NCBI GenBank assembly: GCA_035719105.1
Contig: DASTGN010000003.1
Location: 1-64,000 of the forward strand
Direction of reading: 5' to 3'
Source of the DNA: UBA8389 sp035719105
GTDB lineage: Bacteria > Bacteroidota > Bacteroidia > Bacteroidales > UBA1402
DNA: 64,000 nucleotides
The position numbers and the translations under genes are program-made. The notes below the pieces were generated by a model, which searched no databases, was not told the origin of the DNA, and worked only from the letters and a program-made list of their open reading frames with translations. Numbering within the stretch: position 1 is the stretch's first letter; every line of letters starts with the position of its first letter. Positions 51,918 through 61,216 of the stretch are shown here, piece after piece.

Positions 51918-53807
51918 ATGAAGAAAAAAACGATTATTGACCTTTTCAACGAATGCGTGTTACGTTATTCCTCAAACCCTTATTTATGGGAAAGAGATAC
52001 GGAATTTCGACCGACCACGTATCTGGAAACCCAGCAATTGGTTCATCGATTGGGTGGTGGGCTGTTAAACCTTGGCTTGAACAAAGGTGATAGAATGGCC
52101 TTATTATCAGAAGGATGCAACTCTTGGGTAATTGGTGAACTCGCCATCTTGCATGCAGGAGGTGTCAACGTTCCAATGTCGGTCAAACTCAATGAGCCTA
52201 ATGATTTGATATTTCGTCTGAACCATTCGGAAGCTCGTTTTGTAATGACTTCATTGACCCAATTGCCTAAAATCAGGGCCATCCGAAATGAGTTGAAAAC
52301 TGTTGAAAAAATAATCGTTTTTGGTTCCGTGAAGGCAGAGTTGGAAGCAGATGAAATCACCCTGGATGAACTCTATGAAACAGGCGATGTATATAATGCC
52401 GCACATCCGGGTGAGCTTGTCCAAATTGCTGAAAACGTACAAGGTGACGATTACGCCAATATTTCTTACACCTCTGGAACGACTGCCGATCCAAAAGGTA
52501 TTCTGCTCACGCATCGAAACTACACCGCCAATGTGGAGCAATCTCTATCGTTGATGACGATTCCGGAATCGTACAAAACCCTCCTTATTTTACCACTGGA
52601 TCACTGTTTCGCCCATGTAGCCGGCATGTACAGCTTTATGGCCAGTGGAGCCAGCATCGCTACGGTGCCGTTGGGTAAAACCCCCATTGAGAATCTTAAA
52701 AACATTCCGATGTCCATTCGCGAAATTCAACCCAACCTATTGCTCAGCGTTCCCGCCTTGGCAAAAAGCTTCAAAGGCAATGTAGAGAAGGGCGTACGAG
52801 AAAAGGGTGCTTTCACCGAAAACCTTTTCAAACTGGCATTGAAGGTTGCCATTGTCTATAACAAGGAGGGTTACAATAAAGGAACCAAAGGAACCTGGGT
52901 ATTGAAACCCTTGGTAACCTTGTTCGACAAAATAATATTTTCCAAACTCCGGGGCGCCATGGGTGGCAGGCTGGATTTCTTCGTTGGTGGCGGAGCGCTT
53001 CTGGACATCGACATGCAGAAATTCTGGTATGCGCTTGGTATTCCAATGTATCAGGGATATGGTCTGTCGGAAGCAACTCCGGTGATTTCTGCCAATGGTG
53101 CTGAACACCATAAATTGGGTTCCTCCGGATATTTAGTCAGTAACATGGAAATGACCATCCGTAATGAAGATGGTCAGATCTTACCTGTTGGCGAAAAAGG
53201 AGAAATTGTCATAAAAGGCGAAAACGTCATGGCAGGTTATTGGAAAAATCCGGAAGCTACAGCCACTACAGTTCGGGACGGTTGGTTATACACCGGTGAC
53301 CTTGGTTGCATGGATGCCGACGGTTTCCTATACGTTTTTGGACGATTTAAAAGTTTACTGATTGGAAGCGATGGAGAAAAATACAGCCCGGAAGGTATTG
53401 AGGAATCCATGGTGACGCTTTCCCCATATATCGATCAGGTCATGTTGTACAACAATCAGAGTCCATATACCGTAGCCCTCATTGTTCCGAGTAAAGAAAC
53501 CCTAAAAAGAGCCCTTCCCAATTTCGACAGTCCCGAAGGTAAAAAAGCGGCTACTGAACTCATCTTGCAGTCAGTCAATGCTTTCCGTAAGGGTGGTGTT
53601 TACCAGGGCATGTTCCCCGAACGGTGGTTACCCGCTGCATTTGCCATTCTACCCGAAGGATTTACTGAACAAAATCTGATGATGAACAGTACCATGAAAA
53701 TGGTTCGAGGCAAGATCGAAAAGCATTATGCTGACCGTTTAAATATATTAATGACCGCCGAGGGAAAGAACCCATTTAGTGATTATAATCTTAACTCGCT
53801 GAACTAA
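51918..53807 (+). CDS. AMP-forming acyl-CoA synthetase (ligase 1 of a tandem pair)
   Basis: A 629-residue ANL-superfamily enzyme that activates a carboxylic acid as acyl-AMP and then acyl-CoA. Motifs: P-loop YTSGTTADPKG (about 185), MYQGYGLSEATPVIS (about 375), TGDLGCMDADGF and the hinge/catalytic block GSDGEKYSPEGIE. The C-terminus MNSTMKMVRGKIEKHY carries the expected lysine. It resembles long-chain acyl-CoA synthetases in overall form, yet its place behind iorAB suggests aryl or branched acids as substrate. Ligase 2 follows after 19 bases and is clearly paralogous. Confidence 0.9.
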   Translation: MKKKTIIDLFNECVLRYSSNPYLWERDTEFRPTTYLETQQLVHRLGGGLLNLGLNKGDRMALLSEGCNSWVIGELAILHAGGVNVPMSVKLNEPNDLIFRLNHSEARFVMTSLTQLPKIRAIRNELKTVEKIIVFGSVKAELEADEITLDELYETGDVYNAAHPGELVQIAENVQGDDYANISYTSGTTADPKGILLTHRNYTANVEQSLSLMTIPESYKTLLILPLDHCFAHVAGMYSFMASGASIATVPLGKTPIENLKNIPMSIREIQPNLLLSVPALAKSFKGNVEKGVREKGAFTENLFKLALKVAIVYNKEGYNKGTKGTWVLKPLVTLFDKIIFSKLRGAMGGRLDFFVGGGALLDIDMQKFWYALGIPMYQGYGLSEATPVISANGAEHHKLGSSGYLVSNMEMTIRNEDGQILPVGEKGEIVIKGENVMAGYWKNPEATATTVRDGWLYTGDLGCMDADGFLYVFGRFKSLLIGSDGEKYSPEGIEESMVTLSPYIDQVMLYNNQSPYTVALIVPSKETLKRALPNFDSPEGKKAATELILQSVNAFRKGGVYQGMFPERWLPAAFAILPEGFTEQNLMMNSTMKMVRGKIEKHYADRLNILMTAEGKNPFSDYNLNSLN

Positions 53808-53826
53808 AACTATATAAGCTGAAAGC

Positions 53827-55737
53827 ATGAAAAAGAAAACCCTGATAGACCTGTTCAATGAAAGTGTGGCTCGTTATGGTCAAAACCCTTTTTTATGGGA
53901 GCGCGATACGGAGTTCCGACCTACAACCTACCAAGAAGTTCATGTTTTGGTTCACCGATTGGGAGCCGGATTTTTAGCGATGGGACTTGGAAAGGGTGAA
54001 CGAATTGCTTTGTTGGCCGAAGGTTCGGGCACTTGGATGATCGGTGAATTGGCGATATTGTATGCAGGTGGCGTCAATGTGCCACTTTCAGTCAAATTGG
54101 TGGAAGCCTTTGATTTGCAGTTCCGCATCAATCATTCCGAAGCACGTTTTGTTTTAGTTTCAGGAACCCAAGTTTCTAAAATCAGAAATATTCGTGATCA
54201 GTTGACCACCATCGAAAAGGTGATCATTTTTGGGGATGTTCCAGGTGACTTGCAAGAAGGAGAGATGGAACTCGATACCCTTTTCCGGTTAGGTGATGCT
54301 TTTAACATGGATCATCCAGATGAATTGGACCGAGTAGCATTGAGCGTAGAAGGCGATGATCTTGCCAACATTACCTATACCTCTGGTACGACTGCCGATC
54401 CAAAAGGTGTCATGTTGACTCACCGAAACTTTACTGCTAACGTTGCTCAATGCCTTTCTGTGGTTCAAATTCCAGAATTTTTCAGAACCCTTCTCATATT
54501 GCCTTTGGATCACTGCTTTGCTCATGTTACCGGGCTATATTTTTTCATGTCAGTCGGTGGTAGCTTGGCAACGGTACCCGTGGGAAAAACATTTATCGAA
54601 AGCATTCGGAACATTCCCATTGCGATGAAAGAGTTTCAGCCACAAGTCATCATGACGGTGCCTGCACTAGCCAAAACTTTCAAGAACAGTGTGGAACAGA
54701 ACGTTTTAAGCAAAGGGCCAACTGCTGTGAAATTATTTAACCTAGGCATGAAAATTTCCATGGCGTATAACCAGGAGGGTTGGAATAAGGGTTCCAAGGG
54801 TACTTGGTTGTTAAAACCTTTGGTTATGCTTTTTGATAAGATTCTGTTTTCAAAGATGCGACACGCTTTGGGTGGAAAATTGGAATTCTTCGTTGACGGT
54901 GGGGCATATTTAGACATTGAAATGCAAAAATTCTGGTATGCAGCCGGAATTCCGATGTATCAGGGTTTCGGACTTTCAGAAGCCACTCCGGTGATTTCGT
55001 GCAACATGATAAACAATCACAAATTGGGAACTTCCGGACAAGTGGTGGCCAATCTGGAAATCATTTTAAGAGATCCAGAAGGCAATCCAGTGGCCAAGGG
55101 AGAAAAAGGTGAAATCACAGTTCGAGGTGAAAATGTCATGAAGGGTTATTGGAAAAACCCCGATGCTACTTCAAGAGCAATTAAAGATGGATGGTTGTAC
55201 ACAGGTGACCTTGGTTCCATCGATGATGCTGGATTCCTGAGCGTTTATGGACGATCCAAAAGCCTGCTGATCGGAAGCGATGGTGAAAAATACAGTCCTG
55301 AAGGCATTGAAGAAACTATTACGACACTGTATCCCATGATTGAACAGATCATGCTGTACAACAATCAAAATGCCTATACGACAGCACTCATTGTTCCTTC
55401 CAAAGAAGCGTTGAAAAGAGTGGTCCCCACTATTGACACGCCTGAAGGCCAAAAGCATGCCATTCAGTTGATTTTTGAGGTTTTGAACAGTTTTAGAAAA
55501 GGAGGAAAGCACGAAGGTCTGTTTCCTGAACGGTGGTTGCCCTCTGCATTTGCCTTGCTTTCAGAAAACTTCAACGAAACAAATGGTATGATGAACAGTA
55601 CGCTGAAAATGGTGCGTGGAAAAATCGAAAAGGCTTATTCTGAGGAATTGAACATACTTTTAACGGCCGAAGGAAGAAAGCACCTCAGCGACCAAAACCT
55701 GAAAGCCATGAAGCAACTTTTTGATTCTAATCAGTGA
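53827..55737 (+). CDS. AMP-forming acyl-CoA synthetase (ligase 2 of a tandem pair)
   Basis: A 636-residue paralogue of ligase 1, colinear from end to end with the same motifs (YTSGTTADPKGV, YQGFGLSEATPVIS, TGDLGSIDDAGF, GSDGEKYSPEGIE, MNSTLKMVRGKIEKAY). By eye more than half of the residues match, with differences spread along the length, so this is an old tandem duplication and not an assembly artefact. In the substrate-pocket region VGGGALLDI of ligase 1 reads VDGGAYLDI here, hinting at different acid preferences. The substrate is unknown. Confidence 0.9.
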   Translation: MKKKTLIDLFNESVARYGQNPFLWERDTEFRPTTYQEVHVLVHRLGAGFLAMGLGKGERIALLAEGSGTWMIGELAILYAGGVNVPLSVKLVEAFDLQFRINHSEARFVLVSGTQVSKIRNIRDQLTTIEKVIIFGDVPGDLQEGEMELDTLFRLGDAFNMDHPDELDRVALSVEGDDLANITYTSGTTADPKGVMLTHRNFTANVAQCLSVVQIPEFFRTLLILPLDHCFAHVTGLYFFMSVGGSLATVPVGKTFIESIRNIPIAMKEFQPQVIMTVPALAKTFKNSVEQNVLSKGPTAVKLFNLGMKISMAYNQEGWNKGSKGTWLLKPLVMLFDKILFSKMRHALGGKLEFFVDGGAYLDIEMQKFWYAAGIPMYQGFGLSEATPVISCNMINNHKLGTSGQVVANLEIILRDPEGNPVAKGEKGEITVRGENVMKGYWKNPDATSRAIKDGWLYTGDLGSIDDAGFLSVYGRSKSLLIGSDGEKYSPEGIEETITTLYPMIEQIMLYNNQNAYTTALIVPSKEALKRVVPTIDTPEGQKHAIQLIFEVLNSFRKGGKHEGLFPERWLPSAFALLSENFNETNGMMNSTLKMVRGKIEKAYSEELNILLTAEGRKHLSDQNLKAMKQLFDSNQ

Positions 55738-55803
55738 AGATTTAAAAATTTGTTGCATATTCGCAGTAGCTTTCTTAACGCTTTGTCAACTAACGCAAAT
55801 GCC

Positions 55804-57846
55804 ATGAAAAAACGTCTGTTTATATTTGTTTGCATGCTTACAGCCCTCTGTTCAAGCACATTGGTGAGTGCTGCCGGTTTCGGCAGAGTTGATAATTTGT
55901 TCGAATACATACTCAAAGGACAAGCAGTAAAATATGATAAAGTACGCCCTGACCTGAAACCCAAAGAGCTCGAATTATACAAAAACGAAGTGGAGTATTC
56001 TGACAACCTTCGAAAGGTGATGCTTGACGGTACGATTGATGATTTCTATGAAGCTTATTTCCAATCGTATATTTCCGTCAATATCCAACCTTACAAAAAC
56101 AACATCGGACTGATTTGCTCCAGTTTCAAAATACTACCCGATTCTTTGAAAAATATGGCCGACAACAAGATCATGGCTAAGTTTGTCGCATCCAATGATT
56201 TGCAAGTTCAGGGTAGAGGCATTCTCGCAGCCTTGGAAAAGACTGGGTATCCAGTTTCAGCAAAATATCGTCAGACCATCTCGGATTTGATCTTTAACGC
56301 GCAGTACTCTGAATTGCTCACTACCCCTTCGCTTGCAAAATACCGGGCTTTTATGGTTGATTGGCCTAAGTCGGATAAGATTCCTTCAGTTAAATTGAAT
56401 TACGACGACGCATTATTTGCAGAATCCCAAACGTTAAAAGATAAGGACATCTATTTGCTTGATGAAGTTTTGCCTAACGAGACAAAAAAACACATGGTTC
56501 CGGATGATTGGTCGATTTTAGGCGACAAGCAATCGGACAAAGGGGAATACGCTCAAGCTTCAGCTTTTTACGGAAAAGCCATTTCGTTAGGAAGCAAGGA
56601 AGGCCTTTTCAAATTGACCGTTCTTAAATACGATGGAAAAATAAAATCGGACGAGGATGAGTTGCCGATATTTCAAAAGTTGGCAGCCATAGGAGACGCC
56701 CGCGCCAAAGAATACGTTTTCAACATACAAAACCGTACCTTAAACATGGCGGTGGAAGGTAACTTGGAAACGATGCTTACTAAAAAGGATTTGGGACGAA
56801 TAGTCAATTTAACGATTACCGGACAACTTAACGCTGCTGACCTTAAAATCTTGAAGGATATGGCAACCACCGGCAAGCTGACCAACCTTGACCTGGCTGA
56901 AGTTTCAATTGCCAAAATGCCCGAGCGCGGGTTTCAGGGTTGCGCTGTCTTAACAAACATAATTCTGCCAAAAGGACTTAAAATTATTGGTAATGAGATG
57001 TTTGCAGATTGCACTGGGTTGACATCCATTACCTTGCCAGATTCATTGGCTACCATAGCAGGTAGTGCGTTCAACAATTGTTCTGCTTTACCTGAGCTTT
57101 CCCTACCGGCTAGTCTCACATCAGGTTTGGGATTCACCTCATTCTGTTCCGGATGTAAACGACTTAACAAGTTGAATGTTGCTGCTGGAAACAAAGTGTA
57201 CAGCTCCTTAGATGGTGTTCTCTATAATTATGACAAAACAACGATTTTGAGATATCCCTGTGGCAATCCAGCCAGTTTGTTTTCTTTCCCGAACACAGTT
57301 GCTGAAATCAGTGTTGGTGCCTTTGAAGGGTGTGTCTATTTGTCATCCATCACCATGACCGAAAACCTCAAAGTTATTAAAAATGCAGCATTTAAGGGCT
57401 GTAACGCTCTGACAAGTTTGAATGTGCCTTCCATGGTGACCGAAATCGGAGGCTTTGCCTTCGAAAATTGCAACCGCTTGACAAGTATTAATTTACCAAT
57501 TTTCCTCACTGAAATTGGCAACAGTACCTTTAAAAACTGTACCAATCTGAGCAATGTCGTAATTCCAACCTCCATTCGCGAAATCCGCTCGGAAGCATTT
57601 GCTGGTTGTTCCAACCTGATGGCTGTTTCATTGGGACCGGACATCAAAGGATTGGGTGACAAAACCTTTGCCGGTTGCAGCGGTTTGAAACAAATTACTT
57701 TGGCACAAGCTACACCCTTAAATGTTTCACCGATATTCGAAGGTGTTGATCTGAATACTTGTGTTTTGCACGTACCGGTAGGTAGTCTGGCTGCCTACCA
57801 GCAGTTCCCGGTATGGAGTTCTTTTACCAACATTGTTGAACCTTAA
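55804..57846 (+). CDS. Exported BspA-type leucine-rich-repeat protein
   Basis: A 680-residue exported protein with signal peptide MKKRLFIFVCMLTALCSSTL (then VSAAG). Residues about 30-310 form a helical region of no recognised family, perhaps with one Sel1/TPR-like unit near 235-270. From about 345 a run of LRR_5 (BspA-like) repeats follows, with patterns like AFENCNRLTSINLP and TFKNCTNLSNVVIP, ending in VLHVPVGSLAAYQQFPVW. BspA-type proteins act in adhesion and binding at the surface of oral and gut Bacteroidales. No type IX sorting domain is visible at the C-terminus. Confidence 0.88.
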   Translation: MKKRLFIFVCMLTALCSSTLVSAAGFGRVDNLFEYILKGQAVKYDKVRPDLKPKELELYKNEVEYSDNLRKVMLDGTIDDFYEAYFQSYISVNIQPYKNNIGLICSSFKILPDSLKNMADNKIMAKFVASNDLQVQGRGILAALEKTGYPVSAKYRQTISDLIFNAQYSELLTTPSLAKYRAFMVDWPKSDKIPSVKLNYDDALFAESQTLKDKDIYLLDEVLPNETKKHMVPDDWSILGDKQSDKGEYAQASAFYGKAISLGSKEGLFKLTVLKYDGKIKSDEDELPIFQKLAAIGDARAKEYVFNIQNRTLNMAVEGNLETMLTKKDLGRIVNLTITGQLNAADLKILKDMATTGKLTNLDLAEVSIAKMPERGFQGCAVLTNIILPKGLKIIGNEMFADCTGLTSITLPDSLATIAGSAFNNCSALPELSLPASLTSGLGFTSFCSGCKRLNKLNVAAGNKVYSSLDGVLYNYDKTTILRYPCGNPASLFSFPNTVAEISVGAFEGCVYLSSITMTENLKVIKNAAFKGCNALTSLNVPSMVTEIGGFAFENCNRLTSINLPIFLTEIGNSTFKNCTNLSNVVIPTSIREIRSEAFAGCSNLMAVSLGPDIKGLGDKTFAGCSGLKQITLAQATPLNVSPIFEGVDLNTCVLHVPVGSLAAYQQFPVWSSFTNIVEP

Positions 57847-57858
57847 AGTTTTTCCTCA

Positions 57859-58308
57859 TTGAGCAAAGAGTATACTAGCCTTTCCATGCATTCTGCAGAG
57901 CACATTCTGAACCAGACCATGGTGAGAATGTTTGGCTGCAAGCGGTCTTTAAACAGCCATATAGAGCGTAAAAAGAGTAAATGTGATTTCTACATCGAAG
58001 CAGCTCCGACGACTGAGCAAATATCTGAAATCGAACAAAGAGTCAATGAGGTTATCGATCAACATCTTCTTATTTCAGATCGGATGGTGACTTTGGATGA
58101 GGCCGCCCAATTAGCAGACCTTAGTAAATTACCTGCCGGGACAGAGGGTTCGATTCGGTTGGTATTTATTGGAGATTATGACGTTTGCGCATGCATTGGT
58201 CAACATGTGTCCAATACGGAAGAGATTGGTCACCTGAAAATACTTAGCCATGAATTTGAAGCCGGTCGTTGGCGGATGCGATTCAAATTAGAAGACCCTT
58301 CGGTTTAA
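57859..58308 (+). CDS. Free-standing alanyl-tRNA editing domain (AlaX-like)
   Basis: A 149-residue protein related to the second additional (editing) domain of AlaRS and ThrRS. The zinc site is recognisable as HSAEH (residues 11-15) and the later CACIGQH. Free-standing relatives hydrolyse mischarged tRNA, such as Ser- or Gly-tRNA-Ala; which tRNA is cleared here is not known. The start is a TTG at 57859; MHSAEH (ATG at 57886) is an alternative but would trim the domain. The stop overlaps the convergent Plug gene by 4 bases. Confidence 0.83.
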   Translation: MSKEYTSLSMHSAEHILNQTMVRMFGCKRSLNSHIERKKSKCDFYIEAAPTTEQISEIEQRVNEVIDQHLLISDRMVTLDEAAQLADLSKLPAGTEGSIRLVFIGDYDVCACIGQHVSNTEEIGHLKILSHEFEAGRWRMRFKLEDPSV

Positions 58309-59567
58309 AAAGTTGTTTGCACCTGCTTGAAGCCAATTAGCCTGTCGTAACGTTCACCAACTGGGTGGTAATACACAAAAATCTGGTATTCATTTTCGGT
58401 TTGCCAATAGGAACCTTCCATTTGATTCGATGAGGGCCTTCCGTCTTTTGTAGGTTTGAAAACATATTGAAAGTTATAGGCCCCCTGTTTAAGCAATAGG
58501 GTTTTTTCATAGGCCTTACTCTCAAAACGATAGGTCAGCTTGCTATTGGCATCCTGACGATTATATACAAAGTCACCATTCAAATAAAAACCTCCATCAA
58601 GCAATGGATTTTCCATGGGAATGCTGAAATGGACCAGAAAATAATCCGAACCAGTTACATCATCCATGGCTTCTTGGCTGTGAATCAAATATCTACCGTT
58701 TTGGTCTCTATCAAATGCATAACCTTCGGTGCGTTTGTCGGTCGGTAGGAGTTCCACATTATAAAATGGTTTGAAATATTCGATGCGGTTTACATGGAGA
58801 CCTGGATATTTGAAGCTGGTCATTTCGAATCGTCTATATTCATTACCGCCTTCAAATATCAAGTCTTTGTTGTGATCGTAGTTCAATTGGTCACCATTGA
58901 TCGAAGTGGGAGCGATGTATCGAACCTCCGTATCCCTTCGGTGGTTTTGCTGGACGACAATCTTAAGTTCATTCAATGGCTGAATGACGGACAAACCTAT
59001 AGGTTTCAAAGCAAATCGTAACTGTTGATGTTTTTGTTTGAAATCGATATCTGTTGTGGCCGTTAAACTAGCATCAATTATTGACTTGTTTTCACAAACC
59101 ACGAAACACGCTGTCAAAATCGCTTCACCACTACCATCTTTATCGAAAATTTCGACAACATAGTTCCCCGATAGAAGCAATTTGACGTTGTCATTCGGGA
59201 TGGTCAAGGCATAGTGCGTGTATAAGGTCAATGTGCTTTTTGATGGTTCACCATTTTCCAAATCATTTTCAGGAAATCCGTCCATATATTCCAAAGGGCT
59301 CATCTCAGAACGTTTCCAATCCGAATTGCAATGTATGATTCGGTATGCATATCGTTTGTAATCGTGTGACAGTTCATCAAAACCAATTCCAATTTTGCTG
59401 TCCGAGCCAAGATAGAGAACCGGAAGTGCTGCCCAATCCCCATCAAGATTAACAGTCAGAGTTTTAATTATCTCAGATCGGGTTCCTGTTTGGTATACCT
59501 GTGCGTTCAAACTTATGAGAGCCTGAAGTAAAATGCAAACGGCTAAAAAATTGATTCTAGGATACAT
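58305..59567 (-). CDS. Type IX secretion system Plug protein (DUF5103)
   Basis: A 420-residue exported protein with a signal sequence (about 1-22) matching DUF5103, renamed T9SS Plug. Signatures: YAYRIIHCNSDWKRSEMSPLEYM, NDVKLLLSGNYVVEIF-like NVKLLLSGNYVVEIFDKDG, and the C-terminal ESKAYEKTLLLKQGAYNFQY. In Flavobacterium the Plug closes the SprA translocon on the periplasmic side when no substrate is bound. It is the only type IX component in this window, so the organism probably has the full system elsewhere. It converges with the editing-domain gene. Confidence 0.88.
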   Translation of the reverse strand: MYPRINFLAVCILLQALISLNAQVYQTGTRSEIIKTLTVNLDGDWAALPVLYLGSDSKIGIGFDELSHDYKRYAYRIIHCNSDWKRSEMSPLEYMDGFPENDLENGEPSKSTLTLYTHYALTIPNDNVKLLLSGNYVVEIFDKDGSGEAILTACFVVCENKSIIDASLTATTDIDFKQKHQQLRFALKPIGLSVIQPLNELKIVVQQNHRRDTEVRYIAPTSINGDQLNYDHNKDLIFEGGNEYRRFEMTSFKYPGLHVNRIEYFKPFYNVELLPTDKRTEGYAFDRDQNGRYLIHSQEAMDDVTGSDYFLVHFSIPMENPLLDGGFYLNGDFVYNRQDANSKLTYRFESKAYEKTLLLKQGAYNFQYVFKPTKDGRPSSNQMEGSYWQTENEYQIFVYYHPVGERYDRLIGFKQVQTTF

Positions 59568-59595
59568 CTATTTGGTGAATCATTTTGTTTCACTA

Positions 59596-59603
59596 CAAAC
59601 CTA
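59596..59603 (-). promoter_or_regulatory. -7 box (TAGGTTTG) for the Plug gene
   Basis: On the minus strand TAGGTTTG, 29 bases before the ATG; no clear -33. Confidence 0.55.
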
Positions 59604-59742
59604 CCAATTTTTTCATTGAGATAAGTGAAAATATATCAATTTGCCCAAAATAAAAACAGTAAAGGATTTATAGTTAACAATCATCATTTAAATTAGTCTT
59701 ATATTGGTCAACAATTTTATTGCCTAAAAAAAACCACTTTTA
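59604..59742. other. AT-rich intergenic stretch, nothing recognised
   Basis: Between the Plug promoter and the outer-membrane-protein promoter. It is AT-rich, with no open frame of note and no hairpin I would call. It probably only separates two divergent control regions. Confidence 0.5.
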
Positions 59743-59772
59743 TTGCAAATAATATTCTTTTAATTATTTTTG
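59743..59772 (+). promoter_or_regulatory. Promoter for the outer-membrane beta-barrel gene
   Basis: TTG at 59743-59745, 19 bases, then TATTTTTG at 59765-59772. The leader to the ATG would be about 125 nt, one of the longest in the window. Confidence 0.68.
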
Positions 59773-59905
59773 CATTTGTTTAGATTCAATAGTGTAGTTA
59801 ATTGTGAACCTAACTGCTGTTAATCAAGATAATCAACCCCAAAATCAACTTTGTTTGTAGGAAAAAATGTAAGTTTCCAAACACGGTCTAAAAAATTTAA
59901 ACCCA

Positions 59906-60559
59906 ATGAAAACAAAACTCGTACTTAGCTCTTTGCTTCTTGTTTTTTCATTACAGGCTTTTGCTCAGGATGTTACTATCATACAATCCAACGCAACTGA
60001 CAATACACAATCGTATTCATCTTCTAAAAAAACGCACAAACCCAGGTTTTGGATTGGTCCTAAATTCGGAACGGACATCGTTTCTGGTATTCCAGCTGAT
60101 TTTGAAGATGTAACCGACCGCTTGAAACAACAATGGCAAGCCGGTGTGATGATGCAATTTGGCCGTACTTTATATTTGCAACCAGAAGCATATTATGCAG
60201 TGACTAATACTTTGGATGGAAGTGGAGCTATTACATCCTCTCAGCAATCTATCAAAGTACCTGTTATGTTGGGGCTTCGTTTCTTAAATTTGGGATTATT
60301 CAGTTTGCACATCATGGGTGGACCAAGTTGGACCTTGCCTATGGGAAGCGACAACACCATCGACGCAAGTGCTAAAAAAATGGAATGGTTAGTCGGTGCT
60401 GGTATTGATGTTCTCGGATTCATCACCGCTGACATTCGTTACAAATATTTAACCGATACCCCACTGAGTGATCAAATTGCTGGATTTAATGTTTCTGATG
60501 ACGATCCTACACGTCCTTACACACCGTTGAACGTTACGATTGGTTTGAAGTTGAGATAA
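59906..60559 (+). CDS. Outer-membrane beta-barrel protein (PorT/OMP_b-brl type)
   Basis: A 217-residue exported protein with a signal peptide (MKTKLVLSSLLLVFSLQAFA). The mature part alternates polar and non-polar residues in strands, for example KFGTDIVSGIP, AGVMMQFGRTLYLQPEAYYAV, IKVPVMLGLRFLNLGLFSLHI and VLGFITADIRYKYL, and ends NVTIGLKLR. This is the pattern of the small eight-stranded barrels common in Bacteroidetes. No role can be assigned. A strong terminator follows. Confidence 0.83.
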   Translation: MKTKLVLSSLLLVFSLQAFAQDVTIIQSNATDNTQSYSSSKKTHKPRFWIGPKFGTDIVSGIPADFEDVTDRLKQQWQAGVMMQFGRTLYLQPEAYYAVTNTLDGSGAITSSQQSIKVPVMLGLRFLNLGLFSLHIMGGPSWTLPMGSDNTIDASAKKMEWLVGAGIDVLGFITADIRYKYLTDTPLSDQIAGFNVSDDDPTRPYTPLNVTIGLKLR

Positions 60560-60579
60560 TTTGAACAATTATAAGAACG

Positions 60580-60618
60580 AATGGCCTCTATTGGAATTCC
60601 GATAGAGGCCATTTTTTG
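60580..60618 (+). terminator. Intrinsic terminator after the beta-barrel gene
   Basis: AATGGCCTCTAT (60580-60591) pairs perfectly with ATAGAGGCCATT (60602-60613), followed by a run of T residues. Confidence 0.92.
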
Positions 60619-60633
60619 TCATTTTTTTATGAC

Positions 60634-61116
60634 TTATTTCACCGGACGTAAGGTCTCTTCTTTTGTCCAAGTTGCTGTCTTGCCAAGTCCCATCCAGGCT
60701 GCGCCGATAAATCCGCGAATCTTTAATTTGTTGCCGTCGAATTTCATAAAACAGTTATAGGTCTTACCACCAGTTGGGTTGTAAATGGTTCCATTGTCCC
60801 ATTCTCCGGATTTTTCATTGTATGAAAAACCTTTAAGCAATTGCAATCCCAAGATGGGGCGACTTCTCAAGGCTTTGTCGGGATTATCCTCGTCTACTTT
60901 TGCTTTTCCATTTTTAGAAGGCTCTGCCAACCAAACAAGTTTTCCATAGTATTTACCATTCGTTGCTTTGAAAATCTGAACCTGAGATTTTTCTTTTCCG
61001 GTTTCGTCATCAACCGTCAGGTAATAACCAATGATGCGATCAGCATGAGTTTGTGCTTTCATGCCAAAATGAATCGATGTTAGTAGAAAAATCAAGGAGA
61101 TAAGTTTTGTCTTCAT
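60634..61116 (-). CDS. DUF2147 family exported protein
   Basis: A 160-residue protein with a signal peptide (about 1-21) and the DUF2147 pattern: IIGYYLTVDDETGKEKSQVQIF, YYGKLVWLAEP and ILGLQLLKGFSYNEKSGEW DNGTIYNPTGGKTY. The fold is lipocalin- or SH3-like in related structures and the function is unknown. It has its own promoter about 75 bases upstream. Confidence 0.87.
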   Translation of the reverse strand: MKTKLISLIFLLTSIHFGMKAQTHADRIIGYYLTVDDETGKEKSQVQIFKATNGKYYGKLVWLAEPSKNGKAKVDEDNPDKALRSRPILGLQLLKGFSYNEKSGEWDNGTIYNPTGGKTYNCFMKFDGNKLKIRGFIGAAWMGLGKTATWTKEETLRPVK

Positions 61117-61183
61117 AATTCAATAGTTTGATTATAAGATTATTACAAAAATTAATTGCCTACAAGGATAAAGCAGCCATTCA

Positions 61184-61213
61184 CAAATATACGATTTTGT
61201 CAAACAAATCAAA
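61184..61213 (-). promoter_or_regulatory. Promoter for the DUF2147 gene
   Basis: On the minus strand TTTG (complement of 61210-61213), 18 bases, then TATATTTG (complement of 61184-61191). The leader is about 60 nt. Confidence 0.62.
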
Positions 61214-61216
61214 TCG

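Noticed and set aside
51918..55737. Tandem acyl-CoA ligases as an assembly duplication
   Set aside because: The two copies differ throughout at protein and DNA level, so they are true paralogues.
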